DNA of 64,000 nucleotides from Datura wrightii (GCA_035772735.1 JASDFA010000001.1:86577501-86641500), one strand, 5' to 3'; positions 1 through 10,628 are shown, counted from the first letter of the stretch. Translations and numbers: made by a program. Notes: a model not told the origin generated them from the letters alone.

Positions 1-1351
1 CCCTTGATAGATTTTGAGGCGACTCTCTTAAGGGAAAATGCCATGTCGTTTTTGAATATTGCATGGATCTATTTTGAGAAGTAACACCAAAAAAAATTTT
101 GAAATGAAATTTTGAAATGTGGCATGAAAATGAGAAAGGATGAATGGGCGTTTGAAATGAGAATGTAGCACTCTTTGTCAAACCTTGTAGATTCCTCATT
201 TGACTTATGAATTTGCATGTTCTAATGTATTGAATCAAGATCTTGTGTGCATAATGACTGTTGTGGACTCTTTAGGTGTGATGCTTGTGTAGTAAGGATT
301 TTTGTGAATCTCATGCATAGCTCGTTGTCTAGAACTTTCCCTAAAGGTGAAATCCTAGATGTAACTGTATTTAGAACATGATCTTAGGCTCTTTTTTGTT
401 AAGTCACTTCACCCAAAATGACCACCTTGAACATTAACTGTTGATAGCTAATAATTGGGCCTTGAACCCTTTCTTTGAAAACACATTACAGGCCTAAAGA
501 CCATTTTTAATCCTTCTCTTTGGCACCCATCCCTCCTATTTGCTAGTGATGAAATAATGAAAAATGGGTCTTGAAGCACAAAAAATGGGGAGCAAGAAGG
601 GAATGATTGTGAAATGAGTCAAAAGCCTATGTTTGTGGGTTAGCAAGAGTAGGGGAAAAATGAGAATCCTAAAATTGAGGTAGCACCAAAATTGTGATGA
701 GATGAGTAAATCAATGGGGGTGAGAAACCTCGAATCATCAAAAGAGGAAGAATAGTTAATAGGTCCTATCTCTTGCATAGTAAGACTAAATGTGAAACTG
801 ATAGATGTTATAAGGGTGGTTTTTATTACATGAAAGATTAAAATGATGAACAAGGAGAAATAAGGTGGACTGAGCTAAACAAGTTGTTGGGAGATTACAG
901 GCATTTGTAAAGGCATTAGGGAGGCATTAGTCACTAAATCTAAATATGTATCCTACCCTTAGCCTTAGCCTTCATTATGACCCACAAGTCCTAAGTGATA
1001 TTGACTGCAGTTGCTTTGCATTAGTGGCGAATTACACGAAGGGCAAGCCTATGGGTCGAGTTGTGTGCATGAAGATTTCTTCGGGAGAGTGAGCGTGATC
1101 ATATTTTTCTATAATCCCTTGTCTGTATGCATTGATTTCATGATAAAGAATAGGGATTTTCTCTTCGGTGCGTGGCATCATCCCTTTTGAGGACACAATT
1201 GCATTAAGGGTGAATGTGTGCATAGGACATGAGAAGTGCAAGCTCTAAGGCAAGCTTTGAATGTGAAATTATTATGAATTGATGTATAAACTCATATGAG
1301 TGGCATAGTTTTCAACTGATAAGAACTGCATTACTTGAGGGCAAGCAATTG
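1..1351 (+). other. 3' noncoding region of Athila-like element (copy 0)
   Basis: This stretch has no credible reading frame. It aligns by eye, block after block, with 48095-49628 and more loosely with 9550-10290. Shared blocks are TGTCTAGAACTTTCC (326-340), CCTTGAACCCTTTCTTTGA (460-478), GGGCAAGCCTATGGGTC (1041-1057) and GGGAGAGTGAGCGT (1083-1096). It leads into a polypurine tract and an LTR, so it is the 3' untranslated part of an Athila/Tat-type element whose 5' part lies left of the window. The conservation of the blocks in elements with different proteins suggests cis functions; what they do is not known to me. Confidence 0.8.
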
Positions 1352-1367
1352 TTTAAGTTTGGGGGTT
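1352..1367 (+). other. Polypurine tract of copy 0
   Basis: TTTAAGTTTGGGGGTT lies directly before the LTR start TGATGAGTTGG. The same string precedes the LTR at 49645. It would prime plus-strand DNA synthesis. Confidence 0.8.
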
Positions 1368-2919
1368 TGATGAGTTGGTAATTTACCAACTCATTAGGCT
1401 CTTAAGCATGAGCTTTAGCTTAGTTTTTAAGTCATTTAGATAAATTTATACCCTTATTGCCTTTTTATGTGTAGATATCTAATTTGAAGAAAAGAGCAAG
1501 AAGGTGAGTAAAAAGAAGGAAGTTAGGTGAAGACCAACGCTTCATTAGAAAAGACCAGCGAAACACCAGCCAAACATAGATGATCATTGCTTGAGGAACT
1601 AAAGTAACTGGTGGTCAGGGTCATTAACCAGCAACTCGCTGGTTAACTCACCTACTAGCACCTGAAGTTGCTAGATCAAAGAGAAAGAAATCGGCATAGC
1701 ATGGTTGGAAGCCAATGAATCGCCGAAGGACCCATCGAAGGACACTAGAAATCATTGAAGGAGAAATCAATGATAACTGGCAGTTCGCAAAATGTAACCG
1801 ATGAACTGCTTGAACTTTCGCAAGTGCCAGAAACCCTGAGCAGGGACAAATGCATCTAACACTGAAATAGAGGGGATTGGTTGCCCTACTTTGAGATATA
1901 TTCTAGAAACAAGTATGTTGTACCTATTAGATCTTAACTATTAGCTTTTTGGGGAACATTCACTTTGTAGAGGAAGAAAGTAGAATTCTATTGATAGAAA
2001 TCGTTAAATATTGTTTTTCTTTTCTTCTTCTTCCTCTATAACAATGTACCACTATTGTTGAAGACATATTGTTGAATTTGATTTTGCTACTCTTATTGTG
2101 GAAATCAATGAGTTTATTGTTAAATATGCTCTTTAGTTTCTTAATCATGAATAGCTAAATCATTAACTGGAGGTGTGTGGTGATAAGTGCCTAATTAGAT
2201 TAGTTATTGTTAGATTCATCTCAGTATTGCTTAATTAGTGTAAATTTGCTCTCTCTAATTTATAAATGAGGAACCATAGTTGCAGATGTGGGTCTAATTT
2301 CCATACTTAATTTCTGCTTGAAAGGGAAGAACTGAGTATTGGTAGAGAATTTAATGGGGGAAATGGATGTGATGTTGTGGAGTTGGGATACACATAGACA
2401 AAACCCATATTCTCATTCCTAGTTAATAGATAATAGCTAGAAATTATTGTAGCTATTAATCCAAACTTGATTGGGTTGATTTAATTGTGTCTAGTGGTTC
2501 GAAAGAACTCTAGAAAGAGGCATTTATGAGGTTGAAAAACATAAAATTCCCACCTTCCCAAAGTTATTTACACAATTTGAAATGATGAGATGATCTAGCA
2601 TAGCGTTGTTTAATTAGCACATCATCTACACCACACCTCCAGTCCCTCTCATTATCGTCTACAACTTTGGTTATTTTGCTATTCTATTTAGTTGAGTTAG
2701 AATCTATACCATATTGATTAACATCAAGTCTCCCCCCAATTATTTACTTACTGTTTCTTTTGAGTGGTGCGAACTAATTTCAACTTTCCAAAAAATACTT
2801 GCGTATATCACTTGTTAGTCTCTGTGGGATTTGATCCCCGACATTCGTCGGGATATTTATTTTTATACAATGAGCATTTACACTCTTTCACAATGAAGAG
2901 TGTATTTTGGATGTTATCA
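1368..2919 (+). repeat. 3' LTR of Athila-like element (copy 0)
   Basis: This 1552-bp LTR begins TGATGAGTTGG and ends GATGTTATCA, and the same ends recur at 49645 and 61791. The first bases after TG form a perfect odd palindrome, with 12-base arms at 1370-1381 and 1383-1394. A GC-richer island at 1541-1850 holds inverted-repeat words, for example TTAACCAGC (1624-1632) paired with GCTGGTTAA (1638-1646). A TATA-like GATATATTCTAG follows near 1892. Right of 2919 the sequence changes abruptly to chromovirus coding sequence, which marks the insertion site. Confidence 0.88.
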
Positions 2920-3261
2920 GCAGCATGGTAAGGTCATTGCGTATGCCTCTAGACATCTTAAGGCTTATGAGAAGAATTATCCTATGCATGACCTAGAGTC
3001 GGCTGCAGTAGTATTAGCATTGAAGATTTAGGGAAATATTTGTATGGGGTCCATGTGGATGTGCTTAGGGACCACAAGAGCCTAAAATATGTGTTCACTT
3101 AGAAGGGTTTGAAATTGCGACAAAGAAGATGGTTAGAGTTGCTCAAGGACTATGACATGAGTGTCCTTTATCATTTTGGCAAGGTAAATGTAGTGGCAGA
3201 TGCCCTTAGCAGGCTGTCTATGGAGAGTATTTATCATGTAGAAGATAGAAGGAAAGAGTTG
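2920..3261 (+). pseudogene. Chromovirus RNase H fragment (broken)
   Basis: Translation gives the RNase H stretch of a Tekay-type gypsy polyprotein: recognisable pieces include KVIAYASRHLK, YEKNYPMHDLE and LLKDYDMSVLYHFGKVN followed by ADALSRLSM-like residues. The same segment occurs in the other chromoviruses at 24300-24600 and 40670-40985. In-frame stops and a frameshift are present. It is cut on the left by the end of an Athila-like LTR and on the right by the start of another at 3262, so it is the visible scrap of an outer element that both inserted into. Confidence 0.85.
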
Positions 3262-4866
3262 TGATCTTGGGAATATATACTTGCCCAAGTGCTATTTTAT
3301 AATTTAATTTTAGCCATGTTTGTGAATTTAATTAATTACATTGGCATGAAATTGTGTATAAGTGTGTGACGGAACTAACCAATGTGATTAGCCCTTGTTT
3401 TTAGGCGACAAATTGCAAAGTATGAGCTTAATATGATGATTCACGAGAATAAAGGAAGCTTATAATTGATTGGAAATATGTAAGCATGAAGAGAGCATGA
3501 AAGTGCCACAGCCATGCCATCCGCCGTGCCACGCCAGTAGATGGGTGGGCCAGGCAGCGTGTCACACTGGCCATGTGCCGCATTCACTGTCGTCCCATGC
3601 CTAGACATGCGCGTACACGAGGGAAAGGCAGTATTAGCACGCGATGGTGCCGTGCCACGCCCTGCCTCCTGCCCGAACAATGGCATGCCACGCTGGGGGA
3701 CGCGTACCAGTGACATGCCTAGGTGCCAAGATCCAGAACCCCTGCGCGATGCCTCCATGCCATAGAGGCTAAACTACGCGATAGGCAGCGTGGCATAGAG
3801 CAGTTTCACCAACGGCCAAATTATGTAAATTTTCACTCAGTATAAGTTGAATACTTGGTCATATTTTTCAATTATCATGACATATTTTTGGGAAAGCATA
3901 GAGGAGCAAAGAGAGAATGGAAGAAACTCACCTAGCGTTCGCTTTCTTTAATTCTTTTTTATTCATTCATGTAATTACTTGAATTAAAACATGTTTTTTG
4001 AACTCTTGTATGAACATGAGTGGCTAAAACCCTTCTTCTATGGTTGAGGCCACATGACATGATTGTAATTTCTTTATTTCTACATTGGTTCAAGTTTTCT
4101 TTTGTGTTTTGTCTTGCATTCTTGATTTTATTCATTTTAATGACTTATCACCATTGAAATGTACTCATTAAGCTTAGGAAAAAACTTGAAAGAGCAAATC
4201 TAGGTTAGAACTAAGAATGCAGGAATCAAGTTCAAAGTCTTCAAGACTTGATTCATGGTTAGGATTGAAACTTGATTCATGGTTAGGATAGAAATATACC
4301 TAATTTGCCTTGCTTGGTTATAAACGGGAAGATTTCTAGACATCATCTTAGAATTTTCACATCACCACTCATAGAAGTAGTTGTGAAACTAAGTTAGGTT
4401 AAATGGTTAGAGGTTCGAAAGTACATAACCAAGGGCATAAACCCCGTAAACCACTCCACATAGTTAATTGCTCACAAATTAGGATATCACATCCCCGCTC
4501 AATTATGTAGTTTTGAGACTAATTTGTTGTGTTTAGAGGATCAAAAGACCATGGACATCTCTTTAACTTTGTGAGACAACAAATAAAATTTCAATACTTG
4601 AACTAAGTTGAATGTAGCGTTGAATGATTATGAGGCCTTTACTCTAGAGGTTTCTTTTTATTGTTTTCTGATTAATTTGTGATCACCTCTAGATTTAGAC
4701 AAAAATCCAAAATTTTGAAACTTCAACACTAGTGAAATTTAATTTAACACTTGAACTTGATAATTCTCTAAATAGACTAGTCCTTGTGGGATTGACATCT
4801 GGCTCGTAAGAGTCACTTTACTACTTGTATGATCGCGTACGCTTGCACGTGCGCTGGGGCGCAACA
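3262..4866 (+). repeat. 5' LTR of Athila-like element (copy 1)
   Basis: The LTR begins TGATCTTGGG and ends GGGGCGCAACA, about 1605 bp, followed a few bases later by a primer site. Its tip can fold: CTTGGG (3266-3271) pairs with CCCAAG (3284-3289). A GC-rich island at 3490-3810 is full of GCCACGCC/GGCGTGGC-like words and sits just upstream of TATA-like GTATAAG near 3840. The sequence differs from the copy 0 and copy 2 LTR type, but its tip resembles that of element N. Only this LTR of the element is seen. Confidence 0.75.
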
Positions 4867-4872
4867 TGTTTT

Positions 4873-4890
4873 CGGTGCCGTTGCTGGAGA
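4873..4890 (+). other. Primer-binding site, tRNA-Asp type (degenerate)
   Basis: CGGTGCCGTTGCTGGAGA differs at a few positions from the intact site TGGCGCCGTTGCCGGGGA seen at 7538, which matches the 3' end of plant tRNA-Asp. It lies a few bases after the LTR end, as expected. Confidence 0.75.
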
Positions 4891-5162
4891 CTGGAAACTT
4901 TTGGTGAATTTTTAGTTTGTGTGTAATTTTTAGTTTTCTTAAATGTTGAAAATATTGATATTATTCTATTTTGCTGCAGGTGACAAATTTGTCCTTGCAG
5001 CAGGCTAGCAAGGAATAGAGAACTGGTGGATCCATTTTTAGAGCCTGAATGACAATTGCATTTATAACAGAGTGTGGCTGTTAAATGGAAATGGTAGTTG
5101 TTACAAAGTGAGGTTTTAACGACAACCCCATCCACCAGTTGAGTAGCAAGAGTTGTTGCCAA

Positions 5163-6040
5163 AGAAAATGGTAACTAGACTAGTTTGCGAAGTGGCAATC
5201 CCACTCGAGACAAATGTGACCTCCAGCATACGCAAATCGAAACTTGGAGGCAATTTTGAGCTCAAAAAGAATATGGTGTAGCTGTTGCACTCGAGTGGGC
5301 AATTTACAGGCATGACACATGAAGACCCACAACAGCACCCATAGAACTTTCTTGAAATCAGTGACACTTTCATCTCCACTTGAGTATCAACTGATTATGT
5401 CAGACTTACCATCTTCCCATTTTCACTTTTGGGAGAGGCAAAGAGGTGGCTGAAGGCGGATCCACTAAATTCCATCACATCTTGGGAAGACCTAGCAAAG
5501 AAGTTCCTCATCAAATTCTTTCCCTCTGGTAAGATAGCAAAGTTGAGAAGCAAGATTCTAAGTTTCAAGCAGAGACCGAAGGAAAATCTTTACTTGGCTT
5601 GGGAGAGATTCAAATCATTACTGAGAGACTGCCCTCACCATCAGCAGTCTAATAAAATGTTAGCCCACACTTTTATGGAGAGTCTAGACCCTCAAACTAA
5701 AATCTTACTAGACTCCGCATTAGGTGTGCAAGCACTTGAGAAGACCTATGATGAACTGTATACTCTGTTGAATAGGATTGCCCACGGAAATCCAGAGTGG
5801 CACAGTGAATTATCTAGAGGGGTAGGTAAGAGAGTAATGGGGTTTATGAAGGTTGATTGTGTCAATGCATTGATAGCCTAGTTGGCTTCACTTTAGCACT
5901 AGATGATGACTTCATTAAGAAAACTGAGTATGACATAGCCGCAGACATAGGTTAATGCAGTTCAACCAGCTCCTGGTTGGTGTGTGATATGTGGCAACAA
6001 CGGCCATGGTGCAAACTCATGTGGGGCCAATCCAAAGTTA
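5163..6040 (+). pseudogene. Athila-like gag (broken)
   Basis: This is the structural protein of an Athila-type element, which packages the RNA. The sequence shows the family core: NFELK (about 5245), HEDPQQHP then NFLEISDTF (5310-5370), RLTIFPFSLLGEAKRWL (about 5402-5450), and an open stretch 5429-5881 with SITSWEDLAKKFLIKFFP and WERFKSLLRDCPHH. A zinc knuckle CVIC-GNNG-H-GANS-C (CX2CX4HX4C) is read at 5983-6027. Breaks are stops near 5280, 5330 and 5384 and shifts after 5881. The frame is cut at 6062 by the LTR of copy 2. The gag identity is firm from the motifs. Confidence 0.85.
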
Positions 6041-6062
6041 GTAAATTTTGTAGGTTATGTGC

Positions 6063-6095
6063 TGATAAGTTGGTAATTTACCAATCCGTTAGGCT
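6063..6095 (+). repeat. First 33 bp of copy 2 5' LTR
   Basis: TGATAAGTTGGTAATTTACC matches the LTR start at 1368 apart from a few changes. It is cut after AGGCT (6091-6095) by element N and resumes at 12086, so N inserted 33 bp into this LTR. Confidence 0.85.
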
Positions 6096-6542
6096 TGATA
6101 ACGGGCAAATATATATGCCCGAGATACTCTTTATTACTTCAATTAGTCTTGTTTATCTAAGTTATTGTATACATTTTCATGTAATTTTATATAATGTGGA
6201 GATATGTGCTAAACAACATGATTAGCCTTTGTTTTGTAGGTTTTGATGATGTTTGAGTAACTAATCCATGAGTTGGTGAAGTAGAAGCTTGGAAACGGAA
6301 TTAACACGCGAACATCGGCAAGGAAGAGGCACAAAACAGCCCACCGGCGTGTCGACAAGGTGCCACGGCAGGCAGGCCGCTCAAAACAGCCCCCCTGCGC
6401 GTTGGCAACATGCCACGACAGGTGGACTCCGCGACCATGGGGCTACAACGCGCTGCCCAGGCAGCGTGACACGTTGCCAACGCGGCAAGGTGCTGCCTGG
6501 GCCGATTTCGGGTGATTTTCCAGAGAGCCTCCGCGTTCGTAG

Positions 6543-6584
6543 CGTGTCACGGAGGCCGTGCTCCGCGATGCACTCCGTGACACG
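6543..6584 (+). repeat. 12-bp perfect stem-loop upstream of the LTR TATA box
   Basis: CGTGTCACGGAG (6543-6554) is the exact reverse complement of CTCCGTGACACG (6573-6584), with an 18-base loop. The 3' LTR copy has one mismatch in the left arm. Confidence 0.9.
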
Positions 6585-6616
6585 TTGCTTGTTAATCCGG
6601 GAAAGATTCCTACTAA

Positions 6617-6625
6617 TATAAATAG
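6617..6625 (+). promoter_or_regulatory. Probable TATA box of N LTR promoter
   Basis: TATAAATAG lies right after the palindromic GC-rich island and is present unchanged at the matching place in the 3' LTR (11166-11174). Transcription would start about 30 bases downstream. Confidence 0.6.
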
Positions 6626-7537
6626 CACACTTAGGTTTATTTTTCATAATTCAGACTTGGTAGAGCTAGGACGTGGGTTAGCAGCAGTTGAGGGACGAAA
6701 AAGCTAAGGGTTTTTCTCTCTTTCTTTCTTCTTTCAATCAATTGTACGTATGATTTACACTCATTTGAGGATGATCAATCCACAAATGAGTGGCTAATTC
6801 TCTTCCTTGCTAAGGTTTTGAACATGTGTATTGAATTTTGATTGTGAATTATATGGTTTTTCATCTTCTTCTTTAATGTTGTTCTATTAATTCTTGTTCT
6901 TTACTGCATTAGTGTGTGGCCAACATTAATGTACATCTAAAAAGTCCAATTTCACTCGAGAGAGCAAGAAATTGGAAAGTTGTGAATTAATAGGGTATTT
7001 TTCTTAACTTGATTTGGGAAAATTGGGTTTTGATGTGCTTTCCTGATAGAAATATACTTGAAAGCCGTATTAGTCAATTTAGGAACCGGAATTGTATTGC
7101 TAGGTCATAAATTGCATTTGATCACAGAAATGTAGACGAATGGTTTATGATTCTAAAGTGAGATTAAATACGAGAGTTTTAATCTCTAGGCTAATGTTCT
7201 TGGCTAGCAACATGAAGAGAAGAATAACCGAATTATGATTACTATCGAATTCATTACTTGTTCTTAACCTTGGCAGGCTCTTATCCATAGTTTCAATTCA
7301 AGTAAATATTTGTTAATAGTTTTAGTATATAGTTTATAAACAAAATTATTTAACTTTTGGTTACATTGTTGTCAACATAATTAGAAGTAAACTAGAATAT
7401 AGTATACTTAAGCAATTTTACTTATCCAGAGTCTCCTTGGATCGATACTTCGCTTACTTAGCCACTTTATTACTTGTTTGACCACGTGCACTTGCGTGTC
7501 GGTTTTTAACACATACCGAACCAGCCGGACAAGTTTT

Positions 7538-7555
7538 TGGCGCCGTTGCCGGGGA
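7538..7555 (+). other. Primer-binding site of N, tRNA-Asp type
   Basis: TGGCGCCGTTGCCGGGGA lies six bases after the LTR end and is complementary to the 3' end of plant tRNA-Asp including CCA. This primer is characteristic of Athila-type elements. Confidence 0.9.
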
Positions 7556-7702
7556 GACTTGGCAATTGGTGAAATTGTTTTAAGTATAAATTTACTGTAT
7601 TTTTGTTTTATTTTCTTAAGTGTTGACAACATGGTCTAGTGTTTGTTTTAATTCGTCTTTATTTTATTTTATTTTTCTGCTTGTTCGTATACCCTTATTG
7701 AC

Positions 7703-8650
7703 ATGACATCGTGGAATATAAATGGTTTCAATGGTGGATACTCATATTTTAGTGAATCTTGTCTGAACTGTGGAGGACCCCACTTGTGGCAAAACTGTAA
7801 TACGTGCAATATATGTGGGTGTCAATATGGCCATTGGGGTGATTGTCCAAAGTCATATTCCCCTCCCCCAAGCCCCTACTATGATCCTTCTGTTGTTTTT
7901 TCTGAATATAGGCATGCTGAAAATGAGGACTTGGGACGCCAAGCTCGAATAGAAGACATGTTGAAACAACTCTTGGAGCAATCAGAAGCAATGAAGGAGG
8001 CGATGGCAGTATTGAGAAATCAGCAAGAAGAGAATGCAGAGGCTCTAGAAAGGATGACCATCAAATTCACGGAGATGATCGCTGAAGCTGAAGCGTGTGA
8101 TAAATCACAGACAACAGTTTTAGCCGATATTCAAGAGGAACTACAAGAGGACGACAAGGGTGAATTTTGGGATGAAGCCCAACAATTCGAATCTCTTGAG
8201 TGTCCCCGTGATGGGCTCACACTTATGGAAAATCCATTCTTGGAAGAAGAGTTAGCGTATCCCCCAGTCGACTTTAATGGTGAGATAGATGTCGATGTCG
8301 ACAAGGTATATACAAGTAAGGAGGTCAAGCAAAATGCAGTTTCAGAGTTGAGGTGTATTGGACCACACTCTACGCATTTTTCAACATTAAATTTGGTTGA
8401 CAACATAGAAATAGAGTCTTCCAAGTTTGTAGAGAAATGTCTAGAGGAGGACCAAGCACCATATATTTTGAAATTTGCTAACTCAGAAAGACAAAATGAC
8501 TTCGCTTACTTAAGGACCAATAAATGCAAAAGGAAACATCTACTGTTTGGTCCTTACAATTTTTCACCACCACCCCTGGAGCATAAGAGGAAATTAGAAA
8601 AGAAATTAGGGGTGAGATTCATATCCTCAAGGTGGAGGAAAAAGTGGTGA
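7703..8650 (+). CDS. Zinc-knuckle/coiled-coil protein of non-autonomous element N
   Basis: This is the only protein of N, 315 residues and fully open. Start ATG 7703 is the first ATG of the frame, 148 bases after the primer site. Near the N-terminus is a knuckle C20-X2-C23-X3-H27-X4-C32, followed by a second Cys/His cluster C35, C38, C40, H44, C48, so nucleic-acid binding is likely. A proline/tyrosine linker follows. Residues about 70-145 are charged and heptad-like (RIEDMLKQLLEQSEAMKEAM), a probable coiled coil for self-association. The middle is acidic, and the last 45 residues are basic (KCKRKHLL, RWRKKW). No protease or polymerase motif is present. It may be a much altered gag or an acquired protein; I do not recognise a named family. 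Confidence 0.8.
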   Translation: MTSWNINGFNGGYSYFSESCLNCGGPHLWQNCNTCNICGCQYGHWGDCPKSYSPPPSPYYDPSVVFSEYRHAENEDLGRQARIEDMLKQLLEQSEAMKEAMAVLRNQQEENAEALERMTIKFTEMIAEAEACDKSQTTVLADIQEELQEDDKGEFWDEAQQFESLECPRDGLTLMENPFLEEELAYPPVDFNGEIDVDVDKVYTSKEVKQNAVSELRCIGPHSTHFSTLNLVDNIEIESSKFVEKCLEEDQAPYILKFANSERQNDFAYLRTNKCKRKHLLFGPYNFSPPPLEHKRKLEKKLGVRFISSRWRKKW

Positions 8651-8658
8651 AACTTGGT

Positions 8659-8707
8659 ACGTCGTGCCGCGACTTAAAATTAGGCGCTGCTTGGGAGGCA
8701 ACCCAAG
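8659..8707 (+). other. Conserved post-ORF hairpin motif
   Basis: Nine bases after the ORF comes ACGTCGTGCCGCGACTTAAA, then TAGGCGCTG and CTTGGGAGGCAACCCAAG. The last can fold with a CTTGGG/CCCAAG stem. Near-identical strings follow the gag-protease at 32073 and occur at 61829, so it is conserved between elements with unrelated coding sequence. Confidence 0.85.
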
Positions 8708-10628
8708 GGTACCATGGGTACCATTTTAATTTCTTGTATTTATGTTTATTTTATTTATTTTTCATCTTGTGTTGTTTTGGTGGAAAGTTAAGCACAGATG
8801 GAGGGGAAGTCTGAGTACCCGTGGAGGAGGAAGCTAACAAGCATGGAAAAGAAAAAGTGTGGGGTCGAACACCCACTTGTCCATAGTTGAAGAAAACCAT
8901 GCTGTCAGCTAGGCCTAAAGGCCTCAGGGAGTATTTCTCACCCTTTGTAACCTTTAGTTTGATGCTATGCGGACATAGCATGATTTAAGTGTGGGGTGAG
9001 GGAAATTTCAAAATTTCTGTGCTTAATGATTTTTGGTGAATGTAATGCTTGTACAAAAGTTGGTGAGAAATTTGAAAATTTGAAAAATTTGAAAATTTTT
9101 TGTGAATTAAGCATGACTTCATCACCCGTTGGTTTTTCTTTTCGGTTCTTTTCCGACGGGGGGTATTTGAACCGAAGAATAAATTTTTTTTTCTTTTCTT
9201 TTTTCTTTCTTTCCTTGGTCTGTATATAAAGTTTTTTTAGTCATAGCTAGGGACTATTTCCGACGATGGATGGATGATGACCGTCTTGAGGAAAATTAGT
9301 CGATAGGTTTTGGGTTTTGAAACCATAACTAATTGGTGCTGGATGTTCTTGTTACGTGCTATAAATGTTTGTAAGATGCAAGTATGTTCAGTGTGAAGCA
9401 TGCAAGTGTATAACTTTGTTTGAGACACTTAGGCTCTTGAATTTGACTCAATATGATGGAAGCTTAATTCTGAATTCTTGTGATTAGCTGAGTAAGAGAC
9501 TACTGATTGTGTCTTGATTTGAGCATGTGCCATGAGTGTAAGGTTTTTGAGTATTCCGTGCTATTTTGGATTGTCTAGAACTTTCCTGGTGTGTTTATAA
9601 AACGAAATGAAGGATGTGAATTGGAGGAAATGATATAGGCATTTCTTTGAATGAACCAACTTTTTATCCCTCATTATACCTACCTTGAATACTTAATCCT
9701 AGTTAACCCCATCGAGCCTTGAGCCTATTCTTTGACAGCTGCAACATAAGCTTAATCCTTTTTCTTTCACTAGCCTTGAAATTGAACAAAAACTCCGAAG
9801 CGCTTAAAGGAAAAATTCGAAAGGGTAAATGAGTGAGAAGAATGGAAAAGAAGGAAAAATAGCAAGTTGTAAATAGTTGAGAAAAGGAAAAAGGTGCATT
9901 TGTGTGAAAATGGTTGGTTATTAGTAGGGAGTAAGAAAAGGAATGAATGAAACATATTGCTCAAGTACTCCTTACTAATAAGCTAAAAGTGTCGAAAGTA
10001 ATGGGGGAACAAAAGAGGAAAAAGAAAACTAAAAGGAGAAAAAAGGTGAAGTGAGGGAAGGGAAGTTTGTAATGAAGGCGTGATGTATTAAAAGCGCTTA
10101 GGAACGATAGTCACTATTACTGATCATAATAGTACCTACCCGCACCTGAGTTACATTACAACCTAAAAAGTCCTACTTGATCTTACATTCACACATCCTT
10201 ATATTAGTGGAATAAAACACTAAGGGCAAGCTTATGGGTCATTACATAATGCATGTGAATTCTTTGTGAGAGTGAGCGTAATTCTATTCATGTACCCACA
10301 CATGTTGTGATGTAAAAAAATTGTTTTTGCGTGTGATTGGGTAACTCTATTTCCGTGAGGGGCACATGTTGAAAGAAGGATATATTTCATGTGGGATTTC
10401 TTAATCAGATGATTTGCATGAGTTTGCTAAAATTGAGAGTCGATTCTTGAGGTTAAGAAGTCTTAACATGGTTGTACTTCATTTCAATGATCAAATCAGG
10501 CATGCTCTATTTTTATCTTGTATCTTACGTAATCATTATATCCATAACCTGAATTATCTTGCTAAATTAGTTATGTAGAAGTCTCCATTTGCATGATATG
10601 TAAAAGGTTGTTCGAGGACGAACAAGGC
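8708..10628 (+). other. 3' noncoding region of N
   Basis: No credible gene is seen. A pyrimidine tract lies at 9184-9217. Blocks shared with copies 0 and 2 are TGTCTAGAACTTTCC (9572-9586), CCTTGAGCCTATTCTTTGA (9717-9735), GGGCAAGCTTATGGGTC (10224-10240) and GTGAGAGTGAGCGT (10266-10279), in the same order and with similar spacing. Confidence 0.8.

Larger units (their letters stand above)
6096..7531 (+). repeat. 5' LTR of element N
   Basis: The LTR runs TGATAACGGG...CAGCCGGACA. Its tip folds: CGGGCA (6102-6107) pairs with TGCCCG (6116-6121). A GC-rich island at 6289-6600 is dense in inverted words such as GCTGCC/GGCAGC and TTGCC/GGCAA and ends at a TATA box. Reading frames over the island exist on both strands but are by-products of its composition. 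Confidence 0.93.

Noticed and set aside
1032..1241. Minus-strand frame of 69 codons within the conserved 3' block
   Set aside because: The conservation here follows short DNA blocks, not codons, and the frame is not open in the other two copies as far as I can read.
3441..3765. Overlapping frames on both strands in the copy 1 LTR
   Set aside because: Same cause: a GC-rich word island without stops, no start context or recognisable residues.
6289..6647. Reading frames on both strands over the GC-rich part of the N LTR, repeated at 10838-11196
   Set aside because: They arise from the palindromic GC-rich island. Both copies are LTR sequence upstream of the TATA box, and no protein feature is visible.
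7703..8650. Host gene captured by an element
   Set aside because: There is no intron or similarity I can recognise to a host gene, and the knuckle pattern is typical of retroelement nucleic-acid binding. Capture stays possible but unsupported.
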